NCBI GenBank assembly: GCA_028274465.1
Contig: CM051458.1
Location: 23,947,566 to 24,011,565, forward strand
DNA length: 64,000 nt
Reading direction: 5' to 3'
Origin: Plantago ovata
Taxonomy: Eukaryota; Streptophyta; Magnoliopsida; Lamiales; Plantaginaceae
The stretch's first letter is position 1; each line of letters opens with the position of its first letter. The notes under the pieces are model-generated. The model ran no database searches. It saw only the letters and a program-made list of their open reading frames with translations, and was not told where the DNA came from. Made by a program: the position numbers and the translations under genes. Positions 8,189-18,572 of this stretch are shown here, one piece after another.

Positions 8189-10300
8189 CTAGCTCTTCTT
8201 CTTGAGGGTACTAGACTTCCCCTTCATGGATCTTCTCCTCATGCCACGAACCTGTGAATAAGAATGAACATAGGCAGCAAGACCACAGTAGTTAGTAGTG
8301 TGAGAAGTATCAGGTGGATCAGATATGGCTCGCAACACATGTCGCTTGTCATCCACCTCAATAGTGTAAGTCCTTCGGTAGATGTCCATCACGGAGCGTA
8401 GCCTTGTCATCCCAGGTGTAGACGCCGACATAACTACAAAATTGGTGTATACAGAAGCTTCACCAATCTTGACCAATACATTCTTCACAACGCCCTCGGG
8501 TCTCACAAAGGATCCATCCGCCAGTTGCACAATAGCCTTATGCTCAAATAGTTTTCCAAGGTTACTCTTCTCGAACACATTTATAGGGAGCACATTAGAG
8601 TAGGATCCCGTGTCTAGTGTGGCACGGACATCTTCAAGCTCACCAATCCCGACCTCAATATCAAAACTTTGAGGGAGTGGCTCGGGATCCTCTTGCTCCT
8701 CTTCACTCTCGTCAGAACCACGGTCCTTCTCTTCTTCCTTAGTCTGTGGAGGTTCTTCCTTCTTGCAACACTCGCACTTAGAAACCTTCTTGATGGTGAT
8801 TTCGATAGGCAGATCACCATCCAAGGTAATGGACATCGATTTCTCAGTGTTGCTAGGCACCTTGCCTTGTTCCCTACTTACTCCTCGGTCGATCAACTCT
8901 TGCATCTTCTGTTGGGCAAGCCTAGTGCTCTCTTCCAACCTATCAAGCCTTGCTCTAGTCTTCTCAGAATCTTCTTCATAACGTTTGAGACAACTTTGGG
9001 TGTGATCAACCATCTTTTGCAAGTTGTCCATCAGTTGAGCCGACTTCGACTTCGGTTGCTCTTTCGGAGCGGGATTTTCGCAGTGATCATTACCATAGTT
9101 AAGCCTACTACGGTCTTGGTTAGGGCCATAAGTTTGGCTAGCCGGTGCATATCCTTGATTGTTTCGGAACCCTCTTCTCCAAAATCCACCTCGAAGATTC
9201 CTACCATCTTGTCCGTAGCTAGCTTCTTGAGTACCAAACTCCGTAGCAAAGGCTTCCTCTTCGCCTCCTTGAGCCCAGTTGCCATCATCATATGCGAGCT
9301 CCGATCTACACATATGAGCTCCATGCCCATAGTTCTTGCATATTCGGCAAACTTCGTTTGAAACAGCTGTTCCAGTGGCGCTCTTGAGGACTTATTTCAA
9401 TTCGTTGGTAAAGCACTCGAATTGATCCCCATTCCCCCTATACATAGGGGCTTCTTGAGTCGGTGGAGCTTTAGGTCCACGTCTCCTAACCATCGCCCTT
9501 GGGTCCTTGGACTGTGAACCCTTAGCAAGCCTTTCGAAAACTGCCCAGACGGCTGGTTTCCTCCCAAATATTGCCACGGCATTGGAAATCCACCACTTGT
9601 TGGTTCTCGAAGGTTAGTCCATTGTAGAAGTGTTGGACTAGGTCAGAAAGCTCAAAACCATGGTGAGGGCACTTGTTCGTGAGATCTTGGAACCTCTCAA
9701 ACGCGGTGTAGACGGTCTCATCATAGTCCTGTTTGAATCCAGTGATTTGCGCCTTTAGCGCGGTAGTCAAGGTGTGAGGGAAGTATTTTCCATGAAAGCT
9801 GAAAAAACCTTCTCCCAAGTGTCCAGCGAGCCTGCTGGTAGAGAACTCAACCACGACTTGGCTCTGTCGCCAAGCCCCATAGCAAAAACCTTCATCCTCA
9901 ACTCATCCGTTGTTATTTCAGCTCCGGGTCGTGGGAGTTGGTTGACGAAATCATCGATACCGTGCAAGTACCCCATCACATCTTCCCTTGCTAAGCCATA
10001 GAACCTCGGAAGTTGTTGGAATGCGTGGTTCTTGATTTCCAGATCTCGAGTTGCAGACGAAAGAACAATCGCCGGTCCCCTCATACGATCCTTGGAGGGT
10101 TGAACCCATGCTTTCAATGGTCTAGCTTCTGCCATTCCGTCGATTTCCTTGAAAAGACTGTGTAGAGATTCAGAGAAATCGGTATCCTCTATTTCCTCTA
10201 ATTCACGCCTTTGAAGTAGTCGCCTTCTTTTGTGGTAGACTATGTCGATCTCAGCAATTGAATCAGCAAGCGGTGTTCCTCTAGATCGTGTATGTGGCAT
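8189..10300 (-). pseudogene. A gag-protease polyprotein, frameshifted
   Basis: Starts at 10300 (MPHTRSRGTPL). Residues ~90-260 form a retrotransposon gag domain (LPRFYGLAREDV, AKSWLSSLPAGSLDTWEKVF). A CCHC knuckle CRICKNYGHGAHMC lies around 9303-9344, followed by a coiled-coil-like charged stretch. Near 8600 is an aspartic protease with LDTGSYSNVLPI. The frame ends at 8189 without RT. Compared with copy C, one A is missing near 9787, a second frame change lies near 9540, and a CAA codon has become TAA near 9393. The coding product would assemble particles and self-process; this copy cannot make it intact. Confidence 0.88.
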
Positions 10301-10365
10301 ACACTATCTGTAACAAACTAGGAGAGGAGTATCAGATAGAGATTAAACAGAAAAAAAGAGTATAG
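10301..10365 (-). other. A leader between primer site and gag
   Basis: Short leader of A preceding gag in element sense. The same sequence, slightly diverged, lies at 62323-62447 in C, where it is longer. Confidence 0.6.
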
Positions 10366-10383
10366 TCCCCGGCAGCGGCGCCA
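10366..10383 (-). promoter_or_regulatory. A primer binding site (tRNA-Asp type)
   Basis: Element-sense TGGCGCCGCTGCCGGGGA begins three bases from the right LTR. Copies B (57443) and C (62305) have TGGCGCCGTTGCC at the same place. Complementarity to the plant tRNA-Asp 3' end is known for Athila/Tat-like elements. Confidence 0.85.
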
Positions 10384-10386
10384 ATT

Positions 10387-11640
10387 TGATGAACTGAGAA
10401 TTGTCTGGTCCCAATTAATCAAATAAATTTGTTATTTAGCCAAAGGCAATTCACAACTACAACAAAAAACGTAGTGTGGCAGTAGAATAACCTCGAGTGT
10501 CAATTTCTAAGGACTATAACTAGCTTTATCTAATCTAATTTAGAATATAAAAACAGCAGACGGTTTAGCAAAGGTTTTTCTTAACAGATAATGGAGATTG
10601 GTGATAGTATGGTCCTTCAAAGCATAACGGGTTAATAATCATGCATAAATTCCTCGGTTTTGCATGGAGATCTTTGATCAATGAATTGTCCTGTTGTAAT
10701 TATCAAACACTACGAAGATATAGATTTAGATAGGTCAAAGACCAATAAATTGTCCAATTGTGTGCAATAATTAATCAACAATACGAAGATAGAGATTTAG
10801 ATAGATCAAAGAAATAAAGCAATAACACGGAGTATAATGCACGATATAGCCATTAGCATAATTATCAACCCTTCGCTAAGAATTCACATACTACCACCAA
10901 CGAGAAGTTTAGCTACTCATAGTTGTCATGCAATCAACAGAAATCATAGAAGAAAACATGTTGAAAGATATATAAAAATAAGTAGAAAAACTGTAAGATA
11001 CAATGTCACCGAAGGTTGTCAGTCTCCGATGAATCGCGATCTTACAAGCTCCAAACCGCTATGAAAAAGTATCTCCTAAGCTATGAACCCCCAGAACAGG
11101 CTCTGGGAAGTTCCTACCTAAAACTACAGAGAAAGGTGGGAGAGAAGGTCTGGAAAAGTATGAAAAACGGAGAAAACTGAGCAACTATATATAGGTGTTC
11201 GAATTGTGTGGGGTGAAGAGCCCCACACACCGGGCGATTCGCCTGGTGTGGGGCAATTCGCCCCACGTCCCGGGCGATTCGCCCGGGAGTTTTTTCGGCC
11301 AGATACGCATTTTCGACGCGTTTTTGGATTTCTTCCCCTTTTCGGACTCGGTTTCTGACTTCTAGTGCTCTTCTAACCTCCAGATTCGACCCCTAGACTT
11401 CAAATCCTATCCGGAAACCTTAAGATACTTCAATTAGGCTTCTGGAACACCAATTCCTTGTGTACTTCAATATAATTGCCCGGAAAACCTCATTTTTCAA
11501 CCAAAACCTGTAAAATAAAGACTAAAGGGAAACGTGACACTATTCTAATAAAATGCACTAAAATATAGCTAAATTAACATAGAGGATAGCTAAAATAGGT
11601 GAAAAAGACTTAAATGAAAGTGTAAAATACACATTCATCA
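10387..11640 (-). repeat. A 5' LTR (right end)
   Basis: 1254 bp, differing from 1195-2449 by scattered substitutions only, which implies a fairly recent insertion. TATA box at 11185-11194 with the palindrome cluster at 11220-11290, some arms mutated. Ends CATTCATCA at 11640, followed by CTTAC. Confidence 0.95.
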
Positions 11641-11645
11641 CTTAC
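11641..11645. repeat. Target site duplication of A, right copy (CTTAC)
   Basis: Matches 1190-1194. F's LTR sequence resumes immediately as TGTACTTGG. Confidence 0.95.
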
Positions 11646-11939
11646 TGTACTTGGTTTTCAGCAAATCATATCTATCTGTACACAGTCACTCACATCACTT
11701 GCTGAAATCTTCATTTACTGAAAAATCACTTATTGTATCAAAGACTTCCGCTCTCTGATTTTAAGTATCAGCAAACCTAGTTACTGTGAAGTAACTTGCG
11801 CTTGCTGAGAAAGTTAAGTATCAGCAAACTCATTACTATAAAGTAATAAGCACTTGTTGAGAAAGTTTTTAAACGACGAAAGTTTGAAAAGACTATTCAC
11901 CCCCCCCCAGTCTTTTCTTGTTGTTTAAAGGGACCAACA
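11646..11939 (+). repeat. F 5' LTR, right part (U5)
   Basis: Matches 23115-23414. It contains two tandem ~53-bp units (about 11763-11868). In each, CAGCAA pairs with a downstream TTG(C/T)TG while an inner TTACT pairs with AGTAA. It also has a run of Cs before AGTCTTTTCTTG and ends GGGACCAACA. Confidence 0.9.
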
Positions 11940-11941
11940 AG

Positions 11942-11953
11942 TGGTATCAGAGT
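11942..11953 (+). promoter_or_regulatory. F primer binding site (tRNA-iMet)
   Basis: TGGTATCAGAG lies two bases after the LTR end. This is the standard copia primer site complementary to the initiator Met tRNA. Confidence 0.9.
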
Positions 11954-12081
11954 TGGAGGTTCTTTAACCTTCAGCACTGAACCTAGATCCCTTATGTGCT
12001 TTCCGTAAATCGCTCTTTAGGAGATGCATAACCATTACTGGAGTTCTTTATGTCAAAAATCTTAAGTTTAATCTTTTCAGC

Positions 12082-15000
12082 ATGAGTCAGTTTGCTGACA
12101 AAGGATACTTAATCAAAATCAAAAGTGATGAATGTAAACTTATAGATTTCGAGACTAAAAAGGTAATTATGATTGCAAGAAGATCAGGAGGCTTGTACAC
12201 CGTAGATTGGTCTTCAGCAATCGTTGAAAAATGCCTTGTCTCAGATCACGATTGCCTTGCTGAAAAAGCATGGTTATGGCATAAATGAACAAGTCATCTA
12301 AACTTCAAGACGCTGAATAAGCTGTCTAAAAACGCACTTGTAGTTGGATTACCGAAGGTTACTTTTAAGAAGGATGGTGTTTGCAATGCATGTCAGCAAG
12401 GAAAGCAAACCAAATCTTCTTTCAAGAACAAGGCAGTACCGTCAACTACAAAACCTTTACAACTCTTGCACATGGACTTGTTTGAATCGTCTTCAACAAG
12501 CTATGCTGGTAAGAAGTATGGTCTGGTCGTGGTCGATGATTATTCAAGATTCACTTGGGTAGTATTCATCAAGCACAAATCTGAAACTAAGATTGAAATA
12601 CCTAACTTGCTGAATAAGCTTGAAGTCATGAAAAATGACAAGGTAAAAGTCATAAGGACAGACCATGGTACTGAGTTTGTAAACCAGTACATAACTGAGT
12701 ATTGCACCTCAAAAGGCATACAACATCTGTTATCCTCAGTAAGGACACCACAGCAAAACGGTGTTGCTGAACGGAAGAATCGTACCCTGAAAGAAGCCGC
12801 AAGAACAATGCTTGCTGACACTGAAATAAGTGAGGCTTACTGGGTTGAAGCGATTAATACCGCCTGTTACACTCAAAACAGATGTTTGATTACTAAGGAA
12901 TACAACAAAACTCCTTATGAATTGTTTATTGTAAGACCTCCTAATATCACTCATCTAAGAGTATTTGGTTGCAAGTGTTTCGTTCTCAATAACGGTAGAG
13001 AATACCTAAGAACATTTCAACCAAAGGCAGACGAAGCGATATTTCTCGGTTACTCCTTGCATAGTAAAGCTTATAGAGTTTACAACAAAAAGGCACAAAA
13101 GATTGAAGAATCAGTGCATGTTGTATTCTGTGAAAAGATACAAGGAGTGCCTGCTGAAGAAGAAATATCAGAATGTATGAAAAAGTTAATCATACATGAG
13201 CAAAGAACTGAATCTAATGCTAGGCAAATCAAGTCAATTGAACTAAATGATGATTCTGACAATGACTCTCCTCCCCCAAGTCATGACAAGATAATTATAG
13301 TTCACGACAAGGAATTTCCAGCAAAATACGCAGTTGCTCCGGAAGTTGCTGAAACTACGCAACCTCCAATGCCTGCTGATAAACTACCACAATCAAGCAA
13401 TGCTGAACAAGCAGTTGCTGATGAACTAATCTCAGCAGAGACACAAAATCCCATTAGTACTGAACAAGTACATACTGAAGAGTCACATGCTGATGAGCAA
13501 ACATATCCAGATCCAACAAGCAGAAAACCTGTTAATAAATGGATTAGAGATCATCCCTCTACGGATATGATTGGTGATATTAATAAACGCCAAGTGACTA
13601 GATCCAAAGCATCTACTACTCATGGACTTGCTGAAGAAGCAACTGTCGTAAAAGTAGAATCATTGTTCTCTTGCTTTGTTTCAGAAATTGAACCTAAAAC
13701 CATAGAAGAAGCTTTAAAGCATCCTGAATGGATAAAGGCAATGCAAGAAGAACTGGATCAATTCGAAAGGAACAAAGTCTGGAAACTTGTACCACTTGAT
13801 GAAGGCAAGAAAGCTATTGGTACAAAGTGGGTGTTCAGAAACAAGCTGAGTGAGTCTGGCGAAGTAACAAGAAATAAAGCACGTTTAGTTGCTCAATGTT
13901 ACTGTCAGACTAAAGGATTGGACTATGATGAGTCTTATGCACCAGTTGCAAGATTGGATGCAATAAGGCTTTTCTTGGCCTTTGCTGCTCACAATGACTT
14001 CATTGTTTACCAAATGGATGTTAAAAGTGCATTCTTGAATGGTGAACTTGCTGAAGAAGTCTACTTAGAAAAACCCCTTGGCTTTGAACTTCCCTCAGAA
14101 ATCAAGATGGTATACAAGCTTCATAAAGCTGTATATGGTCTAAAGCAAGCACCAAGAGCATGGTATGATACCTTGGCTAAGTTCTTGCTGGAGAATGATT
14201 TCAAGAAAGGTGAAGTTGACAAAACCTTATTTACCATGAACCATGATGGTAAAATACTCTTAGTTCAAATTTATGTGGATGATATAATTTTTGGATCTAA
14301 GGACAAGCAACTTTGTGATGATTTTTCCAAACTCATGACAAACAAGTTTGAAATGAGTATGATGGGAAAATTGAATTATTACCTAGGATTGCAAGTCAAG
14401 CAACTCAAAGATGGAATATTCATAAATCAGGCAAAGTATGCGAAAGAAATGCTCATAAAGTTTAGGATCAAAGAGGAATAGAAACCTGAAAAGATCCCTA
14501 TGAGTGTTGGTACCAAATTGGGCTATACTAAAGAAGATAAAAGTGTTGAAGAACACAAGTATAGGAAGCTCATTGGTTCCTTGTTGTATTTAACAGCAAT
14601 GACATTCAGTATGATGTTTGTGTGTGTGCAAGATTCCAATCTGATCCAAGAGAATCACACTACAAAAAGGCAATCAAGATACTGAAATATGTCAAAGGTA
14701 CAGTCAATGTTGGATTATGGTATCCTAAAGATTCTGGACTAGAATTGGTTGGTTATTCTGATGCTGATCATGGAGGATCAACTCTTGATAGAAAAAGTAC
14801 CTCTGGAACTTGTCAGTTTTTGGGTACTAGATTAATATCATGGTTCAGCAAGAAGCAAACCTGTGTTGCCAATTCATCCACTGAATCTGAATACATTGCA
14901 GTTGGTTGTTGCACAGCTCAAATCCTATGGATTCAGCAACAATTAAGAGATTATGGTATTTCTGCAAAGAAAACACCAATCTTTTGTGATAATACAAGTG

Positions 15001-15215
15001 CTATTCCTATCACGCAAAATCCTAAGTTTCACTCTAGGACTAAGCACATTGATATTAGACATCATTTCATTAGAGATCATGTGGAAAAAGGAGATATTTA
15101 GGTTGTGAAAGTAGGCACTGATGATCAACTTGCTCACATCTTTACCAAGCCCCTACCAGATAATAGGTTCGCAATGCTAAGATATAACCTTGGATTGATT
15201 GAACTACCTCAATAA
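12082..15215 (+). pseudogene. F pol: pre-integrase, integrase, RT, RNase H
   Basis: One copia pol with lesions. Pre-integrase LWHK is followed by a TGA (12286-12288), then the frame continues with [13 protein letters not shown] and the CNACQQGK zinc pair. Integrase shows [19 protein letters not shown] and [10 protein letters not shown] (D, D, E all present). RT has [12 protein letters not shown] and YVDDIIFGS. RNase H has YSDADHGG, STESEYIA and DNTSAI. A TAG at 14479-14481, a small deletion near 14600 that shifts the frame, and a TAG at 15099-15101 break it further. The true end is TAA at 15213-15215. Gag, its knuckle and protease are absent upstream. Confidence 0.93.
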
Positions 15216-15233
15216 AGGGTACATTTGGAAAAA

Positions 15234-15590
15234 TGCTGAAACAGGTATTCAGCAAGCCAAAGTATTCTTACTTAAAAGCTCCGTCCACTAATTTCTTCTA
15301 AGAAATGATAGGTCACTACATGATTGCTGAAACAGGCATTCAGCAAGTAATTCCTTCAAAACGGGTATTTGTTAGGAAACTTGATCACTTGCTGAGACAG
15401 GCACTCAGTAAGAGAAAAACCTTAAGGATTGCTGAAACAGACATTCTGACAATCAAAGATACTGAAACAGGTATTCAAGTGTCAAGGGAATATTCTGAGA
15501 CGGGAACTCAGAAAAAGAGCAAAACTCATTTCTCAGATTTTACCAAAGGATATCTCAAGTACAAAAGAATTTACTGATACGGGAAATCAG
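15234..15590 (+). other. Array of seven short hairpins after pol (F)
   Basis: Seven units spaced about 30-90 bp, each a stem of 5-9 bp around a 7-base loop of type ACAGGYA or ACGGGAA. Clear examples: stem TGCTGAA/TTCAGCA at 15234-15254, TTGCTGAA/TTCAGCAA at 15324-15346, CTTGCTGAG/CTCAGTAAG at 15388-15412, TTCTGAG/CTCAGAA at 15493-15513 and CTGAT/ATCAG at 15574-15590. Stems change on both sides while the loop stays similar. The same seven units occur in element E at 48973-49334. A 90-codon ORF (15305-15577) overlaps it, but the units fall in different frames. Confidence 0.75.
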
Positions 15591-16121
15591 AAATATCTTT
15601 TAAACTTAAGAAAATATGAGATATCTAAGTAAGGGGGAACTTTCAGCAAGTATCCAGGCTATTTATGCTAACTCGCTGAAAAGATTCTTGTCTATTTCAG
15701 CAAGTAATCTAATCCCATAAAACTCGGTAAAATCAATTTGTGACGTTAATCGGGCACAGATAAACTCGTAATAATCATGACATGAAATACAATCATGGCC
15801 ATTGATTAAAATGAGTTATTGATCTAACGGTTAACAACACAAAGAGAAAGAGTGCTCTGACGGTTTTAGTTAGTGGGCCACTACGCATTCAATGCAAAGG
15901 CTCCACTAACGCCTTTGTTTCTCTGTTTTACCCTTGCTGAGAACTTAAATCGATTAAGTTTCTCACACATCAGAGACACTATATAAAGAAGGAGTTAGAG
16001 AAATGACAAAATTCTTTAACTCACATTTCCTTTCTCTGCGAAATTTAGCCTGAATCTACTATACCTCCGGTCAAAAAGCAAACTATCTTTTTCGTACACA
16101 TTCTCTTCTCTAAAAAAAGAA
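15591..16121 (+). promoter_or_regulatory. Spacer with possible internal promoter for F ORF3
   Basis: No ORF. TATATAAAG lies at 15980-15988, about 135 bp before the ORF3 ATG, with a pyrimidine-rich leader (CTTTCTCTG). Element E has TATATAAAC at the corresponding place (48529-48537 on the minus strand) and a similar leader. Upstream is a region (15874-15910) around GTGGGCCAC conserved in both copies. Whether it drives transcription is inferred. Confidence 0.5.
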
Positions 16122-18203
16122 ATGGCACCAAAGATACAGTCCTCCAAGACCTCCAAGTCGTCTAAGGTTGACAGTGCTGAGAAACGCACTGCTCCGGTGA
16201 CTACTCCGGTATCAAACACAACGAAAGTTGTGTTGAAAAACGATAGAATCTCGGAAAAACCTATGCCTCCTTCATATCTTGACACTGCAAAGTGTGAGAT
16301 GATGATGCAATGGGGTGGATTTGCAATAGAGAAGTATATTCGATACTTCTATGAACAAGAACTTGACGGTGACAATGAAGAGGCGCTTGAATTTATCAAG
16401 CAGCAAGGCCTCATGCATTTTATAACTGCTCACACTAAGCAAGTGAGTATGTTGGACACAATGGAGTTCTACAATAATGCAGAAATCCAATCCCTAACTG
16501 ATAATAAAGGAGTCACTGAAAAAGTGATCTTTACTACAGTTCAGAACACGCAAATCGTCCTGAAATGGACTGATTTAGCGGAAATCTTTCAGATTCCAAC
16601 CACTGGAACTGAAGATGACGTCAGTGCCACTGATGAAGAAATTGAAGCCTTCTACAGTGACGTCAGAAATGAGAAAATGAAGAAAGGAGAGATTGCTCCC
16701 GTGACTTGGACAAAGCACGTTAAGAGGAAGCATCTCTGCCATTCACTTGGTCTAGTAGCTCTGCTACTAATTAAAGTTTTGGACTCCCAAGTTGGAGGAA
16801 TAGACCAAGTAGGCCTGAGAAGGTGGCCGCTGCTGATGCATATCTATGAAAATAAAACGGAACTTAACTGGGCTAAGTACATTTTCAACAAGCTTGTTGA
16901 TTGTGTCACTAAGTTCAAGGTTAAGGTGGAAGACAACAAGGTCTCACCTTCCTTTCCGGTTATGTATGGAATAAAGATATGCTATATCCTTAAACATTTC
17001 AGGATTCAACTGAGAAACCCATTGCCAATTAAGAAATCTGTATGCAATGTGGGAAGATCCTTCTACAAGCAGAATGTACCTAAGATTGCTGGCAAGAAAC
17101 TTGAAAAATCTAAGAAGACAACAGCTGCAGATGTTATCAGCACAAGTCAGCAAGAAAGGTATACAGCAGCTGCAAATGTCACCACTCAGCAACTTAGAGA
17201 TGAAACTGCTGTAGATGGTGGTGACATAGATGAAACTGCTCTAGATGGTGATCATGCTGACACCACTACTCCCGTTGCTGAAAATGCAACTACTGACGCC
17301 TCTGCTGGGAAAGTGAAGAAATCTAACAAGAAAAAGAGGAAAGCTGATGATGACACTCAGACTGCAGCGTCATCATCAAACCCTGTCCCCAAGAGGAAAA
17401 GGACAAACAACTCAAGGAAGAAAACACTGGCTCGCAAGTCAGTACCTATTGTCCATGACCTCTCAGACAATTCCCAGACAATTGTTGAAACGCAAGTTCC
17501 AGTAGATGTTGACAAGGTAGTCACTGAAGCCTATGTCAGCAGCATTGAAGTGTTTGCGGAAGCCTTCAATGATCGACTCAATGTTGATCCTTCTACTGAG
17601 AACAGACCACAAGGCAGTGGAAATGAAATTCCTGCCCAAGTCCCGGATATCTACATTGTAGATAATCTAGATGATCAAACTCTGGAACCAGCAAGTGATA
17701 TTGCTGCTGATCTGAGAACTGCGACACTTGCTGATGCTGCTGAAAAGATGGTTGCTGAACAAGCAACTCATCAAGTTGCTGAAACCACAAGTGCTGAAGA
17801 ACCAGTTGCTGAGACAGCAATGGTTCAAGTTCCTGAAGTTGCTGAAGAAACACAAGAAGCATTATTCAACTACGCATCTCGTAATGCTGAGAATACTGGC
17901 CCAAGTTCACCAAAGACATCAATTGACAAAGTCCAGCTTGTACTGGAAGCTATAAGCCAACAAATGGAATTGGATATTGAAGAATCATCCAACAAATCCA
18001 TTGATGTCTTTATGGCAAGTAGTGAGCTTAAAGGTCAAGATGCTTCTGCTCAACTTGTCATTTCAGAGACAAGGGAGATTGCTGAAACCGCGCAGCTTTC
18101 TCAAACAGAGCAAGCCAAGAAGTCTGCTGAAGAAACAGTCCCAGAAACTGAAGAAACTGTTAATGCTGAAAGGACTGAGCCACAACCTGTCCTTCTTCGG
18201 CAG

Positions 18204-18278
18204 GTAGATAACTCAACCATCAGTAAAACTTCACTTTCTGAAACTTATTCTTTTGCTAATATTATGATATCTCTACAG
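18204..18278 (+). other. Intron-like segment 1 in F ORF3
   Basis: 75 bp, CAG|GTAGAT at the left and CTCTACAG|AC at the right, with CTAAT upstream of the acceptor. Length is a multiple of three and it has no stop in frame. The encoded residues are hydrophobic and Ser-rich, unlike the acidic Gln-rich flanks. Confidence 0.5.
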
Positions 18279-18347
18279 ACTTCTCAAGATGCAAGTCAGA
18301 TGGTTGCTGAAGCCTCTGCACCAGAATCAACACTTCCTGCTCAGCAG

Positions 18348-18419
18348 GTAGTTAAAGTTTTTGGTAATAAAACTAAGTTTGACAGCTTAGTACTTGTGTC
18401 TAACTCATATTTATTTCAG
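18348..18419 (+). other. Intron-like segment 2 in F ORF3
   Basis: 72 bp, CAG|GTAGTT to TTTATTTCAG|GA, with CTAAC as a possible branch site. In frame and without stops. It is separated from segment 1 by a 69-bp exon-like piece encoding Gln/Ala-rich sequence. Confidence 0.5.
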
Positions 18420-18497
18420 GATGAACAAATGGAGGATGCTACTCAAGCTCCTCAAGGAATGGAAATTTTACAACATGAGCTTGTTGAATCTCAGCAG

Positions 18498-18572
18498 GTA
18501 ATTCATGTTTCAGCTTTGAACTCTAAAGAAATTATCCAAACCTCTCCTGATCTAAATATTGTTCTTTTTCAG
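18498..18572 (+). other. Intron-like segment 3 in F ORF3
   Basis: 75 bp, CAG|GTAATT to TTGTTCTTTTTCAG|GC, with CTGAT and CTAAAT upstream. In frame and without stops. The preceding exon-like piece is 78 bp. All three segments lie between codons (phase 0). Confidence 0.5.

Larger units (their letters stand above)
1195..11640 (-). mobile_element. Element A: Ty3/gypsy retrotransposon with gag-protease only
   Basis: A full-length insertion of about 10.4 kb with two near-identical LTRs beginning TG and ending CA, flanked by CTTAC duplications. The minus-strand reading has the primer site next to the right LTR, then gag and aspartic protease (10300-8189), then several kilobases without reverse transcriptase, RNase H or integrase. 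The primer site matches the tRNA-Asp 3' end used by Athila/Tat-type elements. LINE M inserted inside it. It must have depended on enzymes from a relative, so it is best called non-autonomous. C is a second copy of the family and B shares its LTR. Confidence 0.9.

Noticed and set aside
8669..9361. 230-codon plus-strand ORF
   Set aside because: Antisense of A's gag-protease; hydrophobic composition is a by-product.
15305..15577. 90-codon ORF with repeated ETGIQ peptide, similar in E (48955-49257)
   Set aside because: Repeat units sit in different frames and the array extends past the stop; better explained by hairpins, though translation is not excluded.
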